Positions 27,701 through 35,888 of a DNA stretch of 39,799 bases are shown in pieces. Numbering within the stretch: the stretch's first letter is position 1; every line of letters starts with the position of its first letter. The notes below the pieces were generated by a model, which did no database searches, was not told the origin of the DNA, and worked only from the letters and a program-made list of their open reading frames with translations. The stretch comes from Bacteroidota bacterium (GTDB lineage: Bacteria > Bacteroidota > Bacteroidia > Chitinophagales > Chitinophagaceae). The DNA is taken from assembly GCA_018268075.1 (NCBI GenBank), contig JAFDXH010000148.1, forward strand, positions 1-39,799, in the 5' to 3' direction. The position numbers were made by a program, and so were the translations under genes.

Positions 27701-27997
27701 ATTAATATAGGTACTTGCATAATAATTTGAAATACCAGGAATCATATCGTCTGGCTTATGCAGATAGGGAATACTCTTGTGTACCGGCATTTCGCAACTG
27801 GCCGCTATAACAGCCGCAGCAGTGCTGAAACCCATATACTTCAAAAAATCTCGACGGGGCGTTTTTGCATTGAAAAGATTTTCATCAGCGAGGTCTTCAA
27901 AAGGAAGCTCTTCTCTGAATTCATCTTTTGCAGCTGCCTTATTTGCATCGCTTTGATTGAGTTCTCCAAAATTTTGCCAGTACAATTTTTCACTCAT
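24737..27997 (-). CDS. actB: Alternative Complex III subunit ActB (molybdopterin-like domain fused to Fe-S domain)
   Basis: 1086 aa. A Tat-type signal (PRRDFLKYMGFS) is followed by AASC, so a lipid anchor on that Cys is likely. Residues about 50-780 are the molybdopterin oxidoreductase-like domain, which in ACIII lacks cofactor. The C-terminal domain (about 820-1040) has four cysteine groups: CIGCSACTVAC, CQQCDNAPCENVC, CIGTKYCANNC and CSFC...CMQAC, for three [4Fe-4S] and one [3Fe-4S] centre in known complexes. It carries electrons from ActC to ActA. The fusion of both halves in one gene is normal for ActB. Confidence 0.96.
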   Translation of the reverse strand: MSEKLYWQNFGELNQSDANKAAAKDEFREELPFEDLADENLFNAKTPRRDFLKYMGFSTAAAVIAASCEMPVHKSIPYLHKPDDMIPGISNYYASTYINDGDAVPVVVKQREGRPIKIEGNELCSLTLGGTSAQCQSSVLDLYDTTRLRYPLAKGKEATFEAIDKMVASELSNLGGKPLVILTSSITSITLKQIIADVLKKYPGRHVQYDAVSYSGMLMANEASYGQRIIPAYNFENAKVIVSLNADFLGTWLSPVVFAKQYAANRRIDEKNPSMSRHIQFESYYSMTGANADERFIHKPSETGAIALALLGALGGGTTATLSPALTEAVKKTAAELSANKGAALVVCGSNDVNIQMVVNAINEQIGANGKVIDYNTPVNYRQGMDSDMVALTQDLNSGAIGGLMVYGANPVYSYFDSAKLVSGIKKCAFTVSYSEKMDETTELCNYLIPSHHWLESWGDAELQKGTISVLQPLIHPLFKTRQFETSLLKVSGSPDEYAVYFKNYWTGRLGSLDKYEQFLQDGIIEGGRLLSQNSILRPADMTPASAAESATFSGSEQTPVIAGVDSKKNLTDSSGKQNIPVVITTSSAPVSYKGNVQEAATRIAAIKGGDTEIVFYQKISIGTGSHASNAWLQEVSDPITKATWDNYAMVSPEMGKKLFDIDIFKQRQADKYEVHPDKPVVKVTVNGKPIEIPALIIPGIHPNVIAIAVGYGRESNDKTKTKQYIGPAAAGVGVNVYPLTSYNGTNITYQSIASIESTGKMFPIAQTQTHSITEGRPIVRETTLKHFIADPLELGREEEEELSAYGKDFTRDATMYPTYEKPGIKWGMSIDLNTCIGCSACTVACVAENNISTVGKYEVSRFHDMQWIRIDRYFTGNPQNPDIVFQPMLCQQCDNAPCENVCPVSATNHSSEGLNQMVYNRCIGTKYCANNCPYKVRRFNWADYNGADSFPDNQRGIISDATTDLESDLTRMVLNPDVTVRARGVMEKCSFCVQRLQEGKLNAKKEGRPIKDGEIKTACMQACPTHAIMFGNVNDAESNISKLRYEQQKARKFYVLEQLHTLSNVNYLAKIRNTDREVGTKEAEV

Positions 27998-28054
27998 ATT
28001 TTTCCAACAAGGGATTTAAATAAAAATCTAATAATTAACAATAAATGCCCGAAA

Positions 28055-29305
28055 TCAATAATGGCATTTCTGACATTCTGTACCTCCAATTTTTTCTACA
28101 GTAACACTGTCGTATTTTTTATTTTTTATGTCTTCATGAAATTTTTCATAAATACTGTAAAAATTATTTCCATGCCCTTTGTTATCATTAAACTGCACGT
28201 TAGTGGTACGGTGACAATTGATACACCAGCCCATACTTAGATCTGCAAATTGGTGTACTTCCGGCATTTTTTGAATTTCGCCATGGCATGTTTGGCAGGC
28301 CACTTGGCCTACTTTTACGTGCTGGGAATGATTAAAATAAACATGGGCAGGCAGGTTGTGTATTTTAATCCATTCTATGGGCTTACCCGGCTTATCGTAA
28401 GTTTTGGTATCCGGGTTCCACCCTGCATATTTATAAAGTTTCTGAATTTCTTCGTTAGCATTTACAGTTGTTCCATCCTCTCTCTTAATTGGATCTCCTG
28501 TATATTCTTTTACAGCCATGTGGCAGTTCATACACACATTTACAGAAGGGATACTTGCATGCCTGCTATCTTGAGCTCCACCATGGCAATAAAGACAGCT
28601 AATCTGGTTTACCCCGGCATGTACTGCATGAGAATAAAAAATGGGCTGCACTGGTTGATAGCCTTTTTGCCTTCCGAGGCCCATTGCGCCTTCTACAAGG
28701 AAGTAGCCGCCCAGCAAGAAAAGAAAAATTACTACCAATAAGAGATATGCCTTATTGCGATAAAAAGGAACAGGAGCTGCTGTACGATGCCCTTCCTTTT
28801 CGTCCGTTAATTTTTTCAGATTACTATTTACCTGAAGCAATATCAAGGCTACTATTGCAAGTATAAGGGTAAGTACCCCATATAATATTGTATTATCAGT
28901 TTCTGGCGCTGGTGCTGCTGCGCCACCAGCTCCCGGCTTAGCGGCGCCCGGCTTTTCATACTTATCAGCCCAATCCAATATGGCATCAATATCCTCCTTT
29001 TTCAAATCGGGAAACGAGGTCATTACTACACCGCCTGCTTCTGCCTTCAGCTTCATGGCATAAGGATCGGTATTGGCCATAGAAGAAGCATTGGCCACCC
29101 ATTTATAAACCCAACCTTTTTCTGGTTCTCTTTCTCTGGCTCCTTTCAATGCAGGGCCTACGTAATGCTCGTCAGGCTTATGACAAGCGGCGCAATTAGC
29201 CTTAAAAAGAGTTTCACCATCGGCGGCAAACAATAATTTCGGAGAAATTATGGTCAGAAAAAAAAGTAAAAATAGTGGTTTAAATAGCCTGCTGGTTTGG
29301 TTCAT
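28055..29305 (-). CDS. actA: Alternative Complex III subunit ActA, multihaem cytochrome c (six CxxCH)
   Basis: 416 aa from the ATG at 29305, chosen because it gives a clean signal peptide (MNQTSRLF... ending LLFA); an in-frame ATG at 29392 would add 29 hydrophobic residues. An N-terminal monohaem domain (CAACH, C38/C41/H42) is followed by an Ala/Pro linker, two membrane helices (about 138-160 and 185-208) and a pentahaem region with CLYCH, CMNCH, CQTCH, CINCH and CQKCH, the last almost at the C-terminus. ActA is described as pentahaem in characterised complexes, so the N-terminal haem domain is an addition. It is the first gene of the operon. Confidence 0.94.
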   Translation of the reverse strand: MNQTSRLFKPLFLLFFLTIISPKLLFAADGETLFKANCAACHKPDEHYVGPALKGAREREPEKGWVYKWVANASSMANTDPYAMKLKAEAGGVVMTSFPDLKKEDIDAILDWADKYEKPGAAKPGAGGAAAPAPETDNTILYGVLTLILAIVALILLQVNSNLKKLTDEKEGHRTAAPVPFYRNKAYLLLVVIFLFLLGGYFLVEGAMGLGRQKGYQPVQPIFYSHAVHAGVNQISCLYCHGGAQDSRHASIPSVNVCMNCHMAVKEYTGDPIKREDGTTVNANEEIQKLYKYAGWNPDTKTYDKPGKPIEWIKIHNLPAHVYFNHSQHVKVGQVACQTCHGEIQKMPEVHQFADLSMGWCINCHRTTNVQFNDNKGHGNNFYSIYEKFHEDIKNKKYDSVTVEKIGGTECQKCHY

Positions 29306-29356
29306 ACACTGATACCTTATCTTGAATAATGGAATAATAAAACTTATTACAAGCAG

Positions 29357-29364
29357 CAAAAGTA
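29357..29364 (-). promoter_or_regulatory. Candidate -7 element upstream of actA
   Basis: TACTTTTG on the - strand matches TAnnTTTG and lies 51 bases before the actA start. A TTTG occurs upstream but at 14 rather than about 19 bases, so the match is partial. The 248-bp region to the divergent gene at 29554 has no other clear element. Confidence 0.35.
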
Positions 29365-29553
29365 AGAAAGCATGTTGACAAAGTGTTAACATTCAAAAAA
29401 ATTTTTTTGTCAAATATTTCTTAGACAAAGATTTAATAACCAAACACATATAACGATATTGATTTTTTTAAGGCTTTCCCCTTTTTGATTTTAATTCAAC
29501 TTTTCCTTTGCCCAAACATGATATAAAGCGCAAAAAATCTGCATCTTTGAGGC

Positions 29554-30432
29554 ATGTTCAACCGTCTAAAAAAACATTGGAAAGCAGATAATAAAAAACT
29601 TCTATTGATCCTGCTAACTTTCACTTTTACAGGATCCATTACCGCCTGGCTCAGTAATAGAATTCCCATCTGGCTACTGCTTGAAAAATTTTCGTGGGTG
29701 TGGTGGCTTTCTAAAATAGGTGTTTTTGTATTAGGGTATCAGGTACTCATTTTAATAATTGGTTTTTGTCTGGGTCAATTCTCTTTTTTTTGGAATTATG
29801 AAAAAAAAATATTGAAAACATTTGGCCTTATTAAAAATTCTTTGCCAAATGAAAACCTTTCGGTAAGAAACATTTGCCTTTTTGCCTCTGGTGCAGGAAG
29901 TAATGTTGAAAAAATTATTGAATATTTCAAGGGCAACCCATACATCAATATAGTACTCATTGTATGCAACAACCCCAATGCCGGGGTAATATCCATTGCT
30001 ACTCGGGAAAATATTCCCTGCTTGCTTATTCAAAAATCAATTCTTTCTAAGACGGGATATGTAGAAAGCTTGGCTGCCTACAAAATAGATCTCATAGTGC
30101 TCGCTGGTTTTTTATTAAAAGTACCGGATATACTAATCGAGAAATACAAAGGAAAAATAATCAATCTCCATCCTGCACTATTGCCGGAATATGGGGGTGC
30201 AGGTATGTATGGCGCAGCTGTTCATAAGGCAGTATTAGCAGATAATAGAAAAGAGTCTGGTATTACCATTCATCATGTAGATAATGAATATGACCATGGT
30301 GCAATTATTTTTCAAAAAAAATGTGAGGTAAATGAAACAGAAACAATAGAAAGCCTTACCGGAAAGATCAGAGCTTTAGAGCATCAAAATTTTGCTCCAA
30401 TCATTGAAAGCATTTTATTGAAGGCTCAATAA
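29554..30432 (+). CDS. purN: Membrane-anchored PurN-type formyltransferase (fusion)
   Basis: 292 aa. Residues 1-95 form two or three membrane helices (about 15-35 and 48-80) resembling a small Bacteroidota membrane protein family (I think DUF6787, from memory). Residues about 104-292 are a phosphoribosylglycinamide formyltransferase domain: start NICLFASGAGSNVEKII, catalytic N204 and H206 (NLHPALLP), and D247 in EYDHGAI. PurN uses 10-formyl-THF to formylate GAR in purine synthesis and is normally a soluble enzyme of about 190-210 aa. All catalytic residues are kept, so activity is likely, but at the membrane. It is divergent from actA. No stop or frameshift separates the two parts. Confidence 0.85.
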   Translation: MFNRLKKHWKADNKKLLLILLTFTFTGSITAWLSNRIPIWLLLEKFSWVWWLSKIGVFVLGYQVLILIIGFCLGQFSFFWNYEKKILKTFGLIKNSLPNENLSVRNICLFASGAGSNVEKIIEYFKGNPYINIVLIVCNNPNAGVISIATRENIPCLLIQKSILSKTGYVESLAAYKIDLIVLAGFLLKVPDILIEKYKGKIINLHPALLPEYGGAGMYGAAVHKAVLADNRKESGITIHHVDNEYDHGAIIFQKKCEVNETETIESLTGKIRALEHQNFAPIIESILLKAQ

Positions 30433-30434
30433 TA

Positions 30435-30442
30435 TATCTTTG
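30435..30442 (+). promoter_or_regulatory. Candidate -7 element for the gene at 30569
   Basis: TATCTTTG fits TAnnTTTG and lies just after the previous stop codon. At the expected distance upstream only TTTT is found. The leader would be about 120 bases. Confidence 0.3.
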
Positions 30443-30568
30443 CGATTTTTCAAGCATATACTTTGTCATAATAAAGAAATTAATTGCACTACTTATAAAA
30501 GGGACGTTAAAAGTTTCCTTCACCCATAATCTAATAAAAGCTAAGTCGTAATATTACCTTTTTTACGC

Positions 30569-31321
30569 GTGATAAAAAATCTACCTGTTTACAAGCTGAT
30601 ATTTTTGATGTTACTCTTGGGAGGCACCGTACAATTTGCAAAAGGACAAATTGAAATATCCGGAACTGTTTATGATTCATCTAAGCTGTATGCAATACCC
30701 AATGTAATGGTAAATACTTCCTCCGGCAATAGTGCACTTACCGATTCGCTTGGTACCTACCATATTATTGTTTCTAATGTGAACGACAGCGTCTCATTCT
30801 ATTACAATAATAAGCATACGATGAAATATCCTGTAAAATCAATGTCTAATTATAATGCTTTTGATATTTCCTTACGCGTAAAGGCAGCCGAAAAATATAA
30901 GTTACTTAAAAATGTTATCGTTTTTTCTAATACCTACCGATACGATTCTATGGAAAACAGGATAACCTATTCTAAAATATTTGACAGAGATAAACCAGGT
31001 ATCAGCTCTACTTACGAATCTGGCGGTGCCGCAGGCTTCGATCTGGATGCGCTTATCGGTATTTTTCAATTTCGTAAGAATAAATCAAACATTGCTTTTC
31101 AAAAAAGATTAATAAATGAAGAACAGGACAGATATATAGATTACAGATTTAATCCAAAGACTATTTCCAGGATCACAGGATTGAAGGGCGACACCCTTGA
31201 GCTTTATAGAAAAAGATATCGGCCAGATTATTATTTTACCAGTAAGGCTACCCTTACACAGTTTTACGAATATATTTTGAACACTTTCTACAAATTTAAA
31301 AGAGAGGAAGGAATTGAATAA
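30569..31321 (+). CDS. Secreted CarboxypepD_reg-like domain protein
   Basis: 250 aa. The start is GTG at 30569: an in-frame stop lies 27 bases upstream, and the next Met is inside the signal peptide. The signal peptide runs to about residue 27 (FAKGQIE). Residues 28-105 form a beta-sandwich of the carboxypeptidase-regulatory-like type (ISGTVYD...AIPNVMVNTSSG...TDSLGTYHI), common in Bacteroidota envelope proteins. The rest has no motif I recognise. Such proteins are usually conserved but uncharacterised. It is convergent with the gene at 31378. Confidence 0.75.
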   Translation: MIKNLPVYKLIFLMLLLGGTVQFAKGQIEISGTVYDSSKLYAIPNVMVNTSSGNSALTDSLGTYHIIVSNVNDSVSFYYNNKHTMKYPVKSMSNYNAFDISLRVKAAEKYKLLKNVIVFSNTYRYDSMENRITYSKIFDRDKPGISSTYESGGAAGFDLDALIGIFQFRKNKSNIAFQKRLINEEQDRYIDYRFNPKTISRITGLKGDTLELYRKRYRPDYYFTSKATLTQFYEYILNTFYKFKREEGIE

Positions 31322-31352
31322 AAAAAAATCCGCCTCCTTTCGGAAACGGATT
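31320..31352 (-). terminator. Intrinsic terminator of the Tyr-rich protein gene
   Basis: On the - strand AATCCGTTTCC pairs with GGAGGCGGATT (two G-T wobbles) around a GAAA tetraloop and runs into T residues. The T-run overlaps the stop codon of the convergent gene. Confidence 0.85.
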
Positions 31353-31377
31353 CATTCAACAATTCACCTAAAAAATA

Positions 31378-32175
31378 TTAATTCGATTTGATTACCTGAT
31401 ACCAGATTTCCCCATTATCCTGTACCACAGGTTTATATTGTGCGCCATCTATTGCATAATATGTTTCTCCATCAATTGTCAATGTTTGATAACCAGCCGG
31501 AAGGCTTTCTACTATGGCACCTATAGGAGGCGATACTACATAATAATTAGAATTGCGATACTGATAATACGTTCCATAATAGTAATAATATGGATAATCA
31601 TTTACATAAATTCTTCGATATCCTCTGGGCATTACATTAATGAATATCCCTATGGGAGGCGCTACTACCATGAACGAATTTAGATAAGGCCTGTAAAACA
31701 TGCCATTGTAATACCTATAAGGATTACCGCCATAATTATATACACTGTAGCCCACTGGCATCACATTGATTATGGTGTTTCGCTGTGGCATTGCGGCATA
31801 CCTCCACCCGGGGTTTCGTGCATCATAAACGGGGCGAGGATAGCTGCGGGTATTGTACACACTTTGACGATTATAGATTTGGGTATTGTTATTGATAATG
31901 GTATTATTATTTCTTGTCACGGCTAAATCTCTGGAGGGTCTTTGTGCGGTGCCTTCCGGCCGCATTTCAGGCCTCACAGATTCAACTTGTCGCCTCTCCA
32001 TTTTTCGGATATTTTCATGATGAGGCATTTGCCTGAAATGCTGTGGTGAAAATGACCTTTCATTTCCATGCTCGCGATGACCTTTCTGTGCAAAGGCAGG
32101 TATAGTAAATGTAGCAGCGAAAAAAAGTAAAAAAAATAAATTTAAGTTTCTAACTCTAACGATTAACTTTTTCAT
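31378..32175 (-). CDS. Secreted Tyr/Pro-rich repeat protein (DUF6515-like)
   Basis: 265 aa. A signal peptide (to about residue 29, TIPAFAQ) precedes a basic, His/Arg-rich region (about 30-100). Three repeats follow, of the form (M/L)P-x-GY ... Tyr-rich ... (V/A)(S/A)PPIG: VMPVGYSVYNYGG, VMPRGYRRIYVNDY and SLPAGYQTLTIDG. This pattern resembles the family I remember as DUF6515, not checked. The function is unknown; an envelope or matrix role is possible from the composition. It is a single gene with its own terminator. Confidence 0.72.
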   Translation of the reverse strand: MKKLIVRVRNLNLFFLLFFAATFTIPAFAQKGHREHGNERSFSPQHFRQMPHHENIRKMERRQVESVRPEMRPEGTAQRPSRDLAVTRNNNTIINNNTQIYNRQSVYNTRSYPRPVYDARNPGWRYAAMPQRNTIINVMPVGYSVYNYGGNPYRYYNGMFYRPYLNSFMVVAPPIGIFINVMPRGYRRIYVNDYPYYYYYGTYYQYRNSNYYVVSPPIGAIVESLPAGYQTLTIDGETYYAIDGAQYKPVVQDNGEIWYQVIKSN

Positions 32176-32414
32176 ACTGAGGTTTTAGATTGAGTTGTAA
32201 AAACTTTAGACTACAAGAATAAAAAATGTTTAACCATCTATTGTCATGAAACTACTACAAGACTGTTAAAGAAACCAATAAGCATGAAATGAGAATTAAA
32301 TTATAGTGTTATCATGAAAGAGAATCCGGCTGTTGCTACTCAATATTAAAGCTCACTGATGCCGCAACAAAAAAAATCTGTTTCAATACATATCTTCAAC
32401 TTTATTTATTTTCA

Positions 32415-33656
32415 TTGAAAATTAAACTCCTCAAAAAATTGAATTTAAAACAAAATAGAATAAAAATTACTCCTCTTTTAGTATGCGCATGCCTGTTATT
32501 TACAGCCGCGGGCGCCCAATCGTGGCAAACCATTCACAATAAGGCAATCGTAGTGGACACACATAATGACATCATAAGTGTATGCCTCCAAAAAGGATAT
32601 TCCTTTGACGAAAACCTTGATGGAAAAACGCAAAGCGATCTTTCAAGAATGAAGCAAGGAGGATTGGATGGCCAGGTTTTCTCCATTTTCTGCGGTGGCG
32701 AACAAAAAGATCCCTTTCAATTTGCAAATAGAGAAATAGATACTTTGTATGCTTGGATTAAAAGAAACCCCAAGTCTATGCAGCTTGTTACTAACCCCCA
32801 ACAATTAGCGGTTGCAATAAAAAAACATAAGCTTGCCAGTATGATGGGTGTAGAAGGTGGTCACATGATAGAAAATGATTTACAAAAATTGGACTACTTG
32901 TACGGCCGTGGTGTTCGCTATATGACACTAACTTGGAACAATAATAATGACTGGGCAACCAGTGCTGAATATGAATCTGGGCATCAGAAAAACAATAAAG
33001 ACTCAGTTCGCAAAAATGGATTAACTGATTTTGGCAAAAGCGTAGTGAGGCGAATGAACCAATTAGGAATGATGGTAGATCTAAGCCATGTAGGCGAACA
33101 GACCTTTTGGGATGCAATCGCAATTACAGATAAGCCTGTGTTGGTCTCTCACAGCGATTGTTATGCCCTTTGCCCAGTCTATCGCAATCTCAAAGATGAC
33201 CAGATAAGAGCTGTTGGGAAAAATGGGGGCGTGATTCAATTAAATTTCTATCCTCTTTTTTTGGACAGTACTGCAGAGCAAAAACAACACACTTTTTTAC
33301 AAAAACATAAAGCAGAGAAAGATTCGCTCAAGAATTCGGGGATGAGCAATGATGAAATTGAAAGCACTATCAAAACAAAATACAAGCAAGAGATGGAAGA
33401 TATGCAATCGCCGCTCTCCTTGCTATTCGACCATATACAGCATGTAATAGACCTTGCAGGAATAGACCATGTAGGCCTTGGCGGCGACTTTGATGGCATT
33501 GGTTTTACACCAAAAGAATTAACGGATGTAACGAAGTACCCCTTAATCACCAAAGAACTGGTATCAAGAGGATTTAGTAAAAAAGATATTTATAAAATTA
33601 TGGGTGGAAATTTTATCCGCGTTTTTAAAGCCAATCAGAAACATGACAACCAGTAA
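32415..33656 (+). CDS. M19 family membrane dipeptidase
   Basis: 413 aa. The start taken is TTG at 32415 (a second TTG eight codons later is possible); there is no in-frame ATG near it. A signal peptide extends to about residue 34 (FTAAGAQS). Zinc-site motifs of renal-type dipeptidases are present: VVDTHNDII, GVEGGHMIEND, DLSHVGEQTFWDA, VSHSDCYAL and GGDFDGIG. These enzymes hydrolyse dipeptides, including those with D-amino acids at the C-terminus. It overlaps the following acylase gene by 14 bases. The upstream gap 32176-32414 (239 bp) showed no convincing promoter. Confidence 0.93.
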   Translation: MKIKLLKKLNLKQNRIKITPLLVCACLLFTAAGAQSWQTIHNKAIVVDTHNDIISVCLQKGYSFDENLDGKTQSDLSRMKQGGLDGQVFSIFCGGEQKDPFQFANREIDTLYAWIKRNPKSMQLVTNPQQLAVAIKKHKLASMMGVEGGHMIENDLQKLDYLYGRGVRYMTLTWNNNNDWATSAEYESGHQKNNKDSVRKNGLTDFGKSVVRRMNQLGMMVDLSHVGEQTFWDAIAITDKPVLVSHSDCYALCPVYRNLKDDQIRAVGKNGGVIQLNFYPLFLDSTAEQKQHTFLQKHKAEKDSLKNSGMSNDEIESTIKTKYKQEMEDMQSPLSLLFDHIQHVIDLAGIDHVGLGGDFDGIGFTPKELTDVTKYPLITKELVSRGFSKKDIYKIMGGNFIRVFKANQKHDNQ

Positions 33657-35850
33657 AAAAATATGGGGCACAAAAATATTTTTGTTGCTTTTATCTTTCC
33701 CGATTCAATTGTTTGCTCAACAATTTTCATCTGGCGAAATTAATAATTGGAAAAATCAAGCCAAAAATGTTTCCATAATCCGGGACAACTTTGGCATACC
33801 TCACATATACGGCAAAACCGATGCTGACGCTGTTTTTGGATTAATGTATGCACAGTGTGAAGATGATTTTAACCGGGTAGAAATGAATTACATAATAAAA
33901 CTTGGAAGGTTGGCAGAAGTAAACGGCGATAAAGATTTATACAACGACCTGCTCATTCGCCTTATTATAGATTCAACAGATGCAAAAAATGATTTTAAAA
34001 AAGCACCTGATTGGTTGAAGAAATTATGTGTCGCCTTCGCCGATGGCATTAACTTTTTTCTTTACAAAAATCCCAAAGTAAAACCTGCATTGCTCACACA
34101 CTTTGAACCTTGGTATCCGCTCCTTTGGACGGATGGCAGTATCGGCGCTATAAGTACCGCAGACGTTTCTGAAATTGAATTAAAAAACCTTTATACAGGC
34201 GCAAATGAGCCCGTGGCTATCAATGAAAATAAAGAAGAAGCGACCACCGGATCCAACGGATTTGCTTTTTCACCAAAGATCACCGCCTCGCATCATTCCA
34301 TATTATATATCAATCCTCATGTCACCTTTTATTTCAGGCCCGAAGTACACATGGTAAGCGATGAAGGATTGAATGCTTATGGTGCAGTTACATGGGGGCA
34401 GTTTTTTGTTTATCAGGGATTTAATGAACACTGTGGATGGATGCACACTTCCAGCTACACAGATATCTCTGATAGCTATATTGAAGATCTTAAAAAGAAA
34501 AACAATCAATGGCAGTATGTATATGATGGCAAGGAGTTGCCTGCCAATGTAAAAAAGATTACAATAAACTATCTCAATTCAGGCAAATTAGAATCTAAAA
34601 ATTTTGACGCCCTCTACACCATTCATGGCCCTGTAATGGCAGAGAGGAATGGTAAATACATTTCAGTAAAATCACACAATCGCGATATAAAAGGATTAAT
34701 ACAAAGCTGGGAAAGGACTAAAGCCAAAAGCTTTGCAGATTATAAAAAAGTGATGGACCTTCTGGCAAACACCTCCAATAATACTGTATATGCAGATGCT
34801 GAAGGCAACATTGCTTACTGGCATGGAAATTTTATTCCTATACGCGATCCAAAATATGATTGGAGCAAACCCGTAGATGGCACTACATCTGCCACAGAAT
34901 GGAAAGGCCTTCATACTGTTAACGAATCCATACATATTTACAATCCCCCCAATGGCTGGATTGAAAATTGCAATTCTACCCCATTTACTGCCGCAGGAAA
35001 TTATAGCCCCCTTAAAAAAGATTACCCTACTTACATGGCACCTGACGGGCAAAATTTTAGGGCTTTAAATGCCATTAGAATATTGCCTCAGGAAAAATCA
35101 TATACGCTCGAAAAAGTAATCAACAAAGGATATGATACCTACCTTACCGCTTTTGAAATACTATTGCCCCCTTTAATTAATTCTTATAACTATCTTTCCA
35201 ATCAAAATAAAAAAGAAGATTCGCTGGCTGCCCCCATAGATTATTTAAAAACCTGGAATTACAGGTGCAGTGATACTTCGGTGGCAACCACCCTTGCTGT
35301 ACATTGGGGAGAAAAATTATTACGTTCCATTTCACGTGTACGGAAAGTTGCCAACGAAAACAATGACCAGATAACACAGACTAAAATTTTCGCTGCAAAT
35401 GCTTCCTCTGAAGAGTTGCTACACAGCTTTAAAGAAACGGTAAAGGAACTTGAAAACAAATATGGTAGCTGGAAGATTCCTTGGGGAACTATCAACCGGT
35501 TTCAACGGATTTCTGGAAAAATAGATCCGCATTTCAATGATGATTCAACAAGTATTCCCGTTCCTTTTGTATCATCTACTTGGGGAATGCTCCCTTCCTA
35601 TAGCAGTCGTACCTTTGCCGGTACACTTAAAAGATATGGGGTAAATGGAAATAGTTTTATTTGTGCAGTAGAATTTGGACCGCGTATAAAAGCGCTATCG
35701 CTTCTGGCCGGAGGCGAAAGTGGGCACTCAGAGTCGAAACATTTTTTTGATCAGGGCCCTATGTATGCCGGAGGAAAATTTAAAGACGTTCTGTTTTACA
35801 AAGAAGATGTGCTAAAACATGCAGAAAAAACATACCACCCCGGCGATTAG
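33643..35850 (+). CDS. Penicillin acylase family N-terminal nucleophile hydrolase
   Basis: 735 aa from the ATG at 33643; a GTG 39 bases upstream keeps the frame open, but only the ATG gives a proper signal peptide (MTTSKKIWGTKIF... to LFAQQ). The alpha-chain begins ISIRDNFGIPHIYG-like (IIRDNFGIPHIYG). The autocatalytic site is TTGSNGFAF with S204 as the future N-terminal nucleophile of the beta-chain. PYSSRTFAGT-type C-terminal motifs are present. The family cleaves amide-linked acyl groups, as in beta-lactams, acyl-homoserine lactones or lipopeptides; the substrate here is unknown. Overlap with the dipeptidase gene implies coupled expression. Confidence 0.9.
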   Translation: MTTSKKIWGTKIFLLLLSFPIQLFAQQFSSGEINNWKNQAKNVSIIRDNFGIPHIYGKTDADAVFGLMYAQCEDDFNRVEMNYIIKLGRLAEVNGDKDLYNDLLIRLIIDSTDAKNDFKKAPDWLKKLCVAFADGINFFLYKNPKVKPALLTHFEPWYPLLWTDGSIGAISTADVSEIELKNLYTGANEPVAINENKEEATTGSNGFAFSPKITASHHSILYINPHVTFYFRPEVHMVSDEGLNAYGAVTWGQFFVYQGFNEHCGWMHTSSYTDISDSYIEDLKKKNNQWQYVYDGKELPANVKKITINYLNSGKLESKNFDALYTIHGPVMAERNGKYISVKSHNRDIKGLIQSWERTKAKSFADYKKVMDLLANTSNNTVYADAEGNIAYWHGNFIPIRDPKYDWSKPVDGTTSATEWKGLHTVNESIHIYNPPNGWIENCNSTPFTAAGNYSPLKKDYPTYMAPDGQNFRALNAIRILPQEKSYTLEKVINKGYDTYLTAFEILLPPLINSYNYLSNQNKKEDSLAAPIDYLKTWNYRCSDTSVATTLAVHWGEKLLRSISRVRKVANENNDQITQTKIFAANASSEELLHSFKETVKELENKYGSWKIPWGTINRFQRISGKIDPHFNDDSTSIPVPFVSSTWGMLPSYSSRTFAGTLKRYGVNGNSFICAVEFGPRIKALSLLAGGESGHSESKHFFDQGPMYAGGKFKDVLFYKEDVLKHAEKTYHPGD

Positions 35851-35888
35851 AATAAAAAGGTTAGATTAAAATTTAAAAAATATAATAC

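Noticed and set aside
28250-28741. 163-codon open frame on the + strand opposite actA (and a similar one at 27758-28240)
   Set aside because: Both are antisense to strongly supported act genes and encode low-complexity hydrophobic sequences with no family features.
29305-29392. N-terminal extension of ActA from the ATG at 29392
   Set aside because: It would place a second hydrophobic stretch in front of a complete signal peptide and would overlap the candidate -7 element.
33604-33642. GTG start 39 bases before the acylase ATG
   Set aside because: It would add 13 residues in front of a typical signal peptide and deepen the overlap with the dipeptidase gene.
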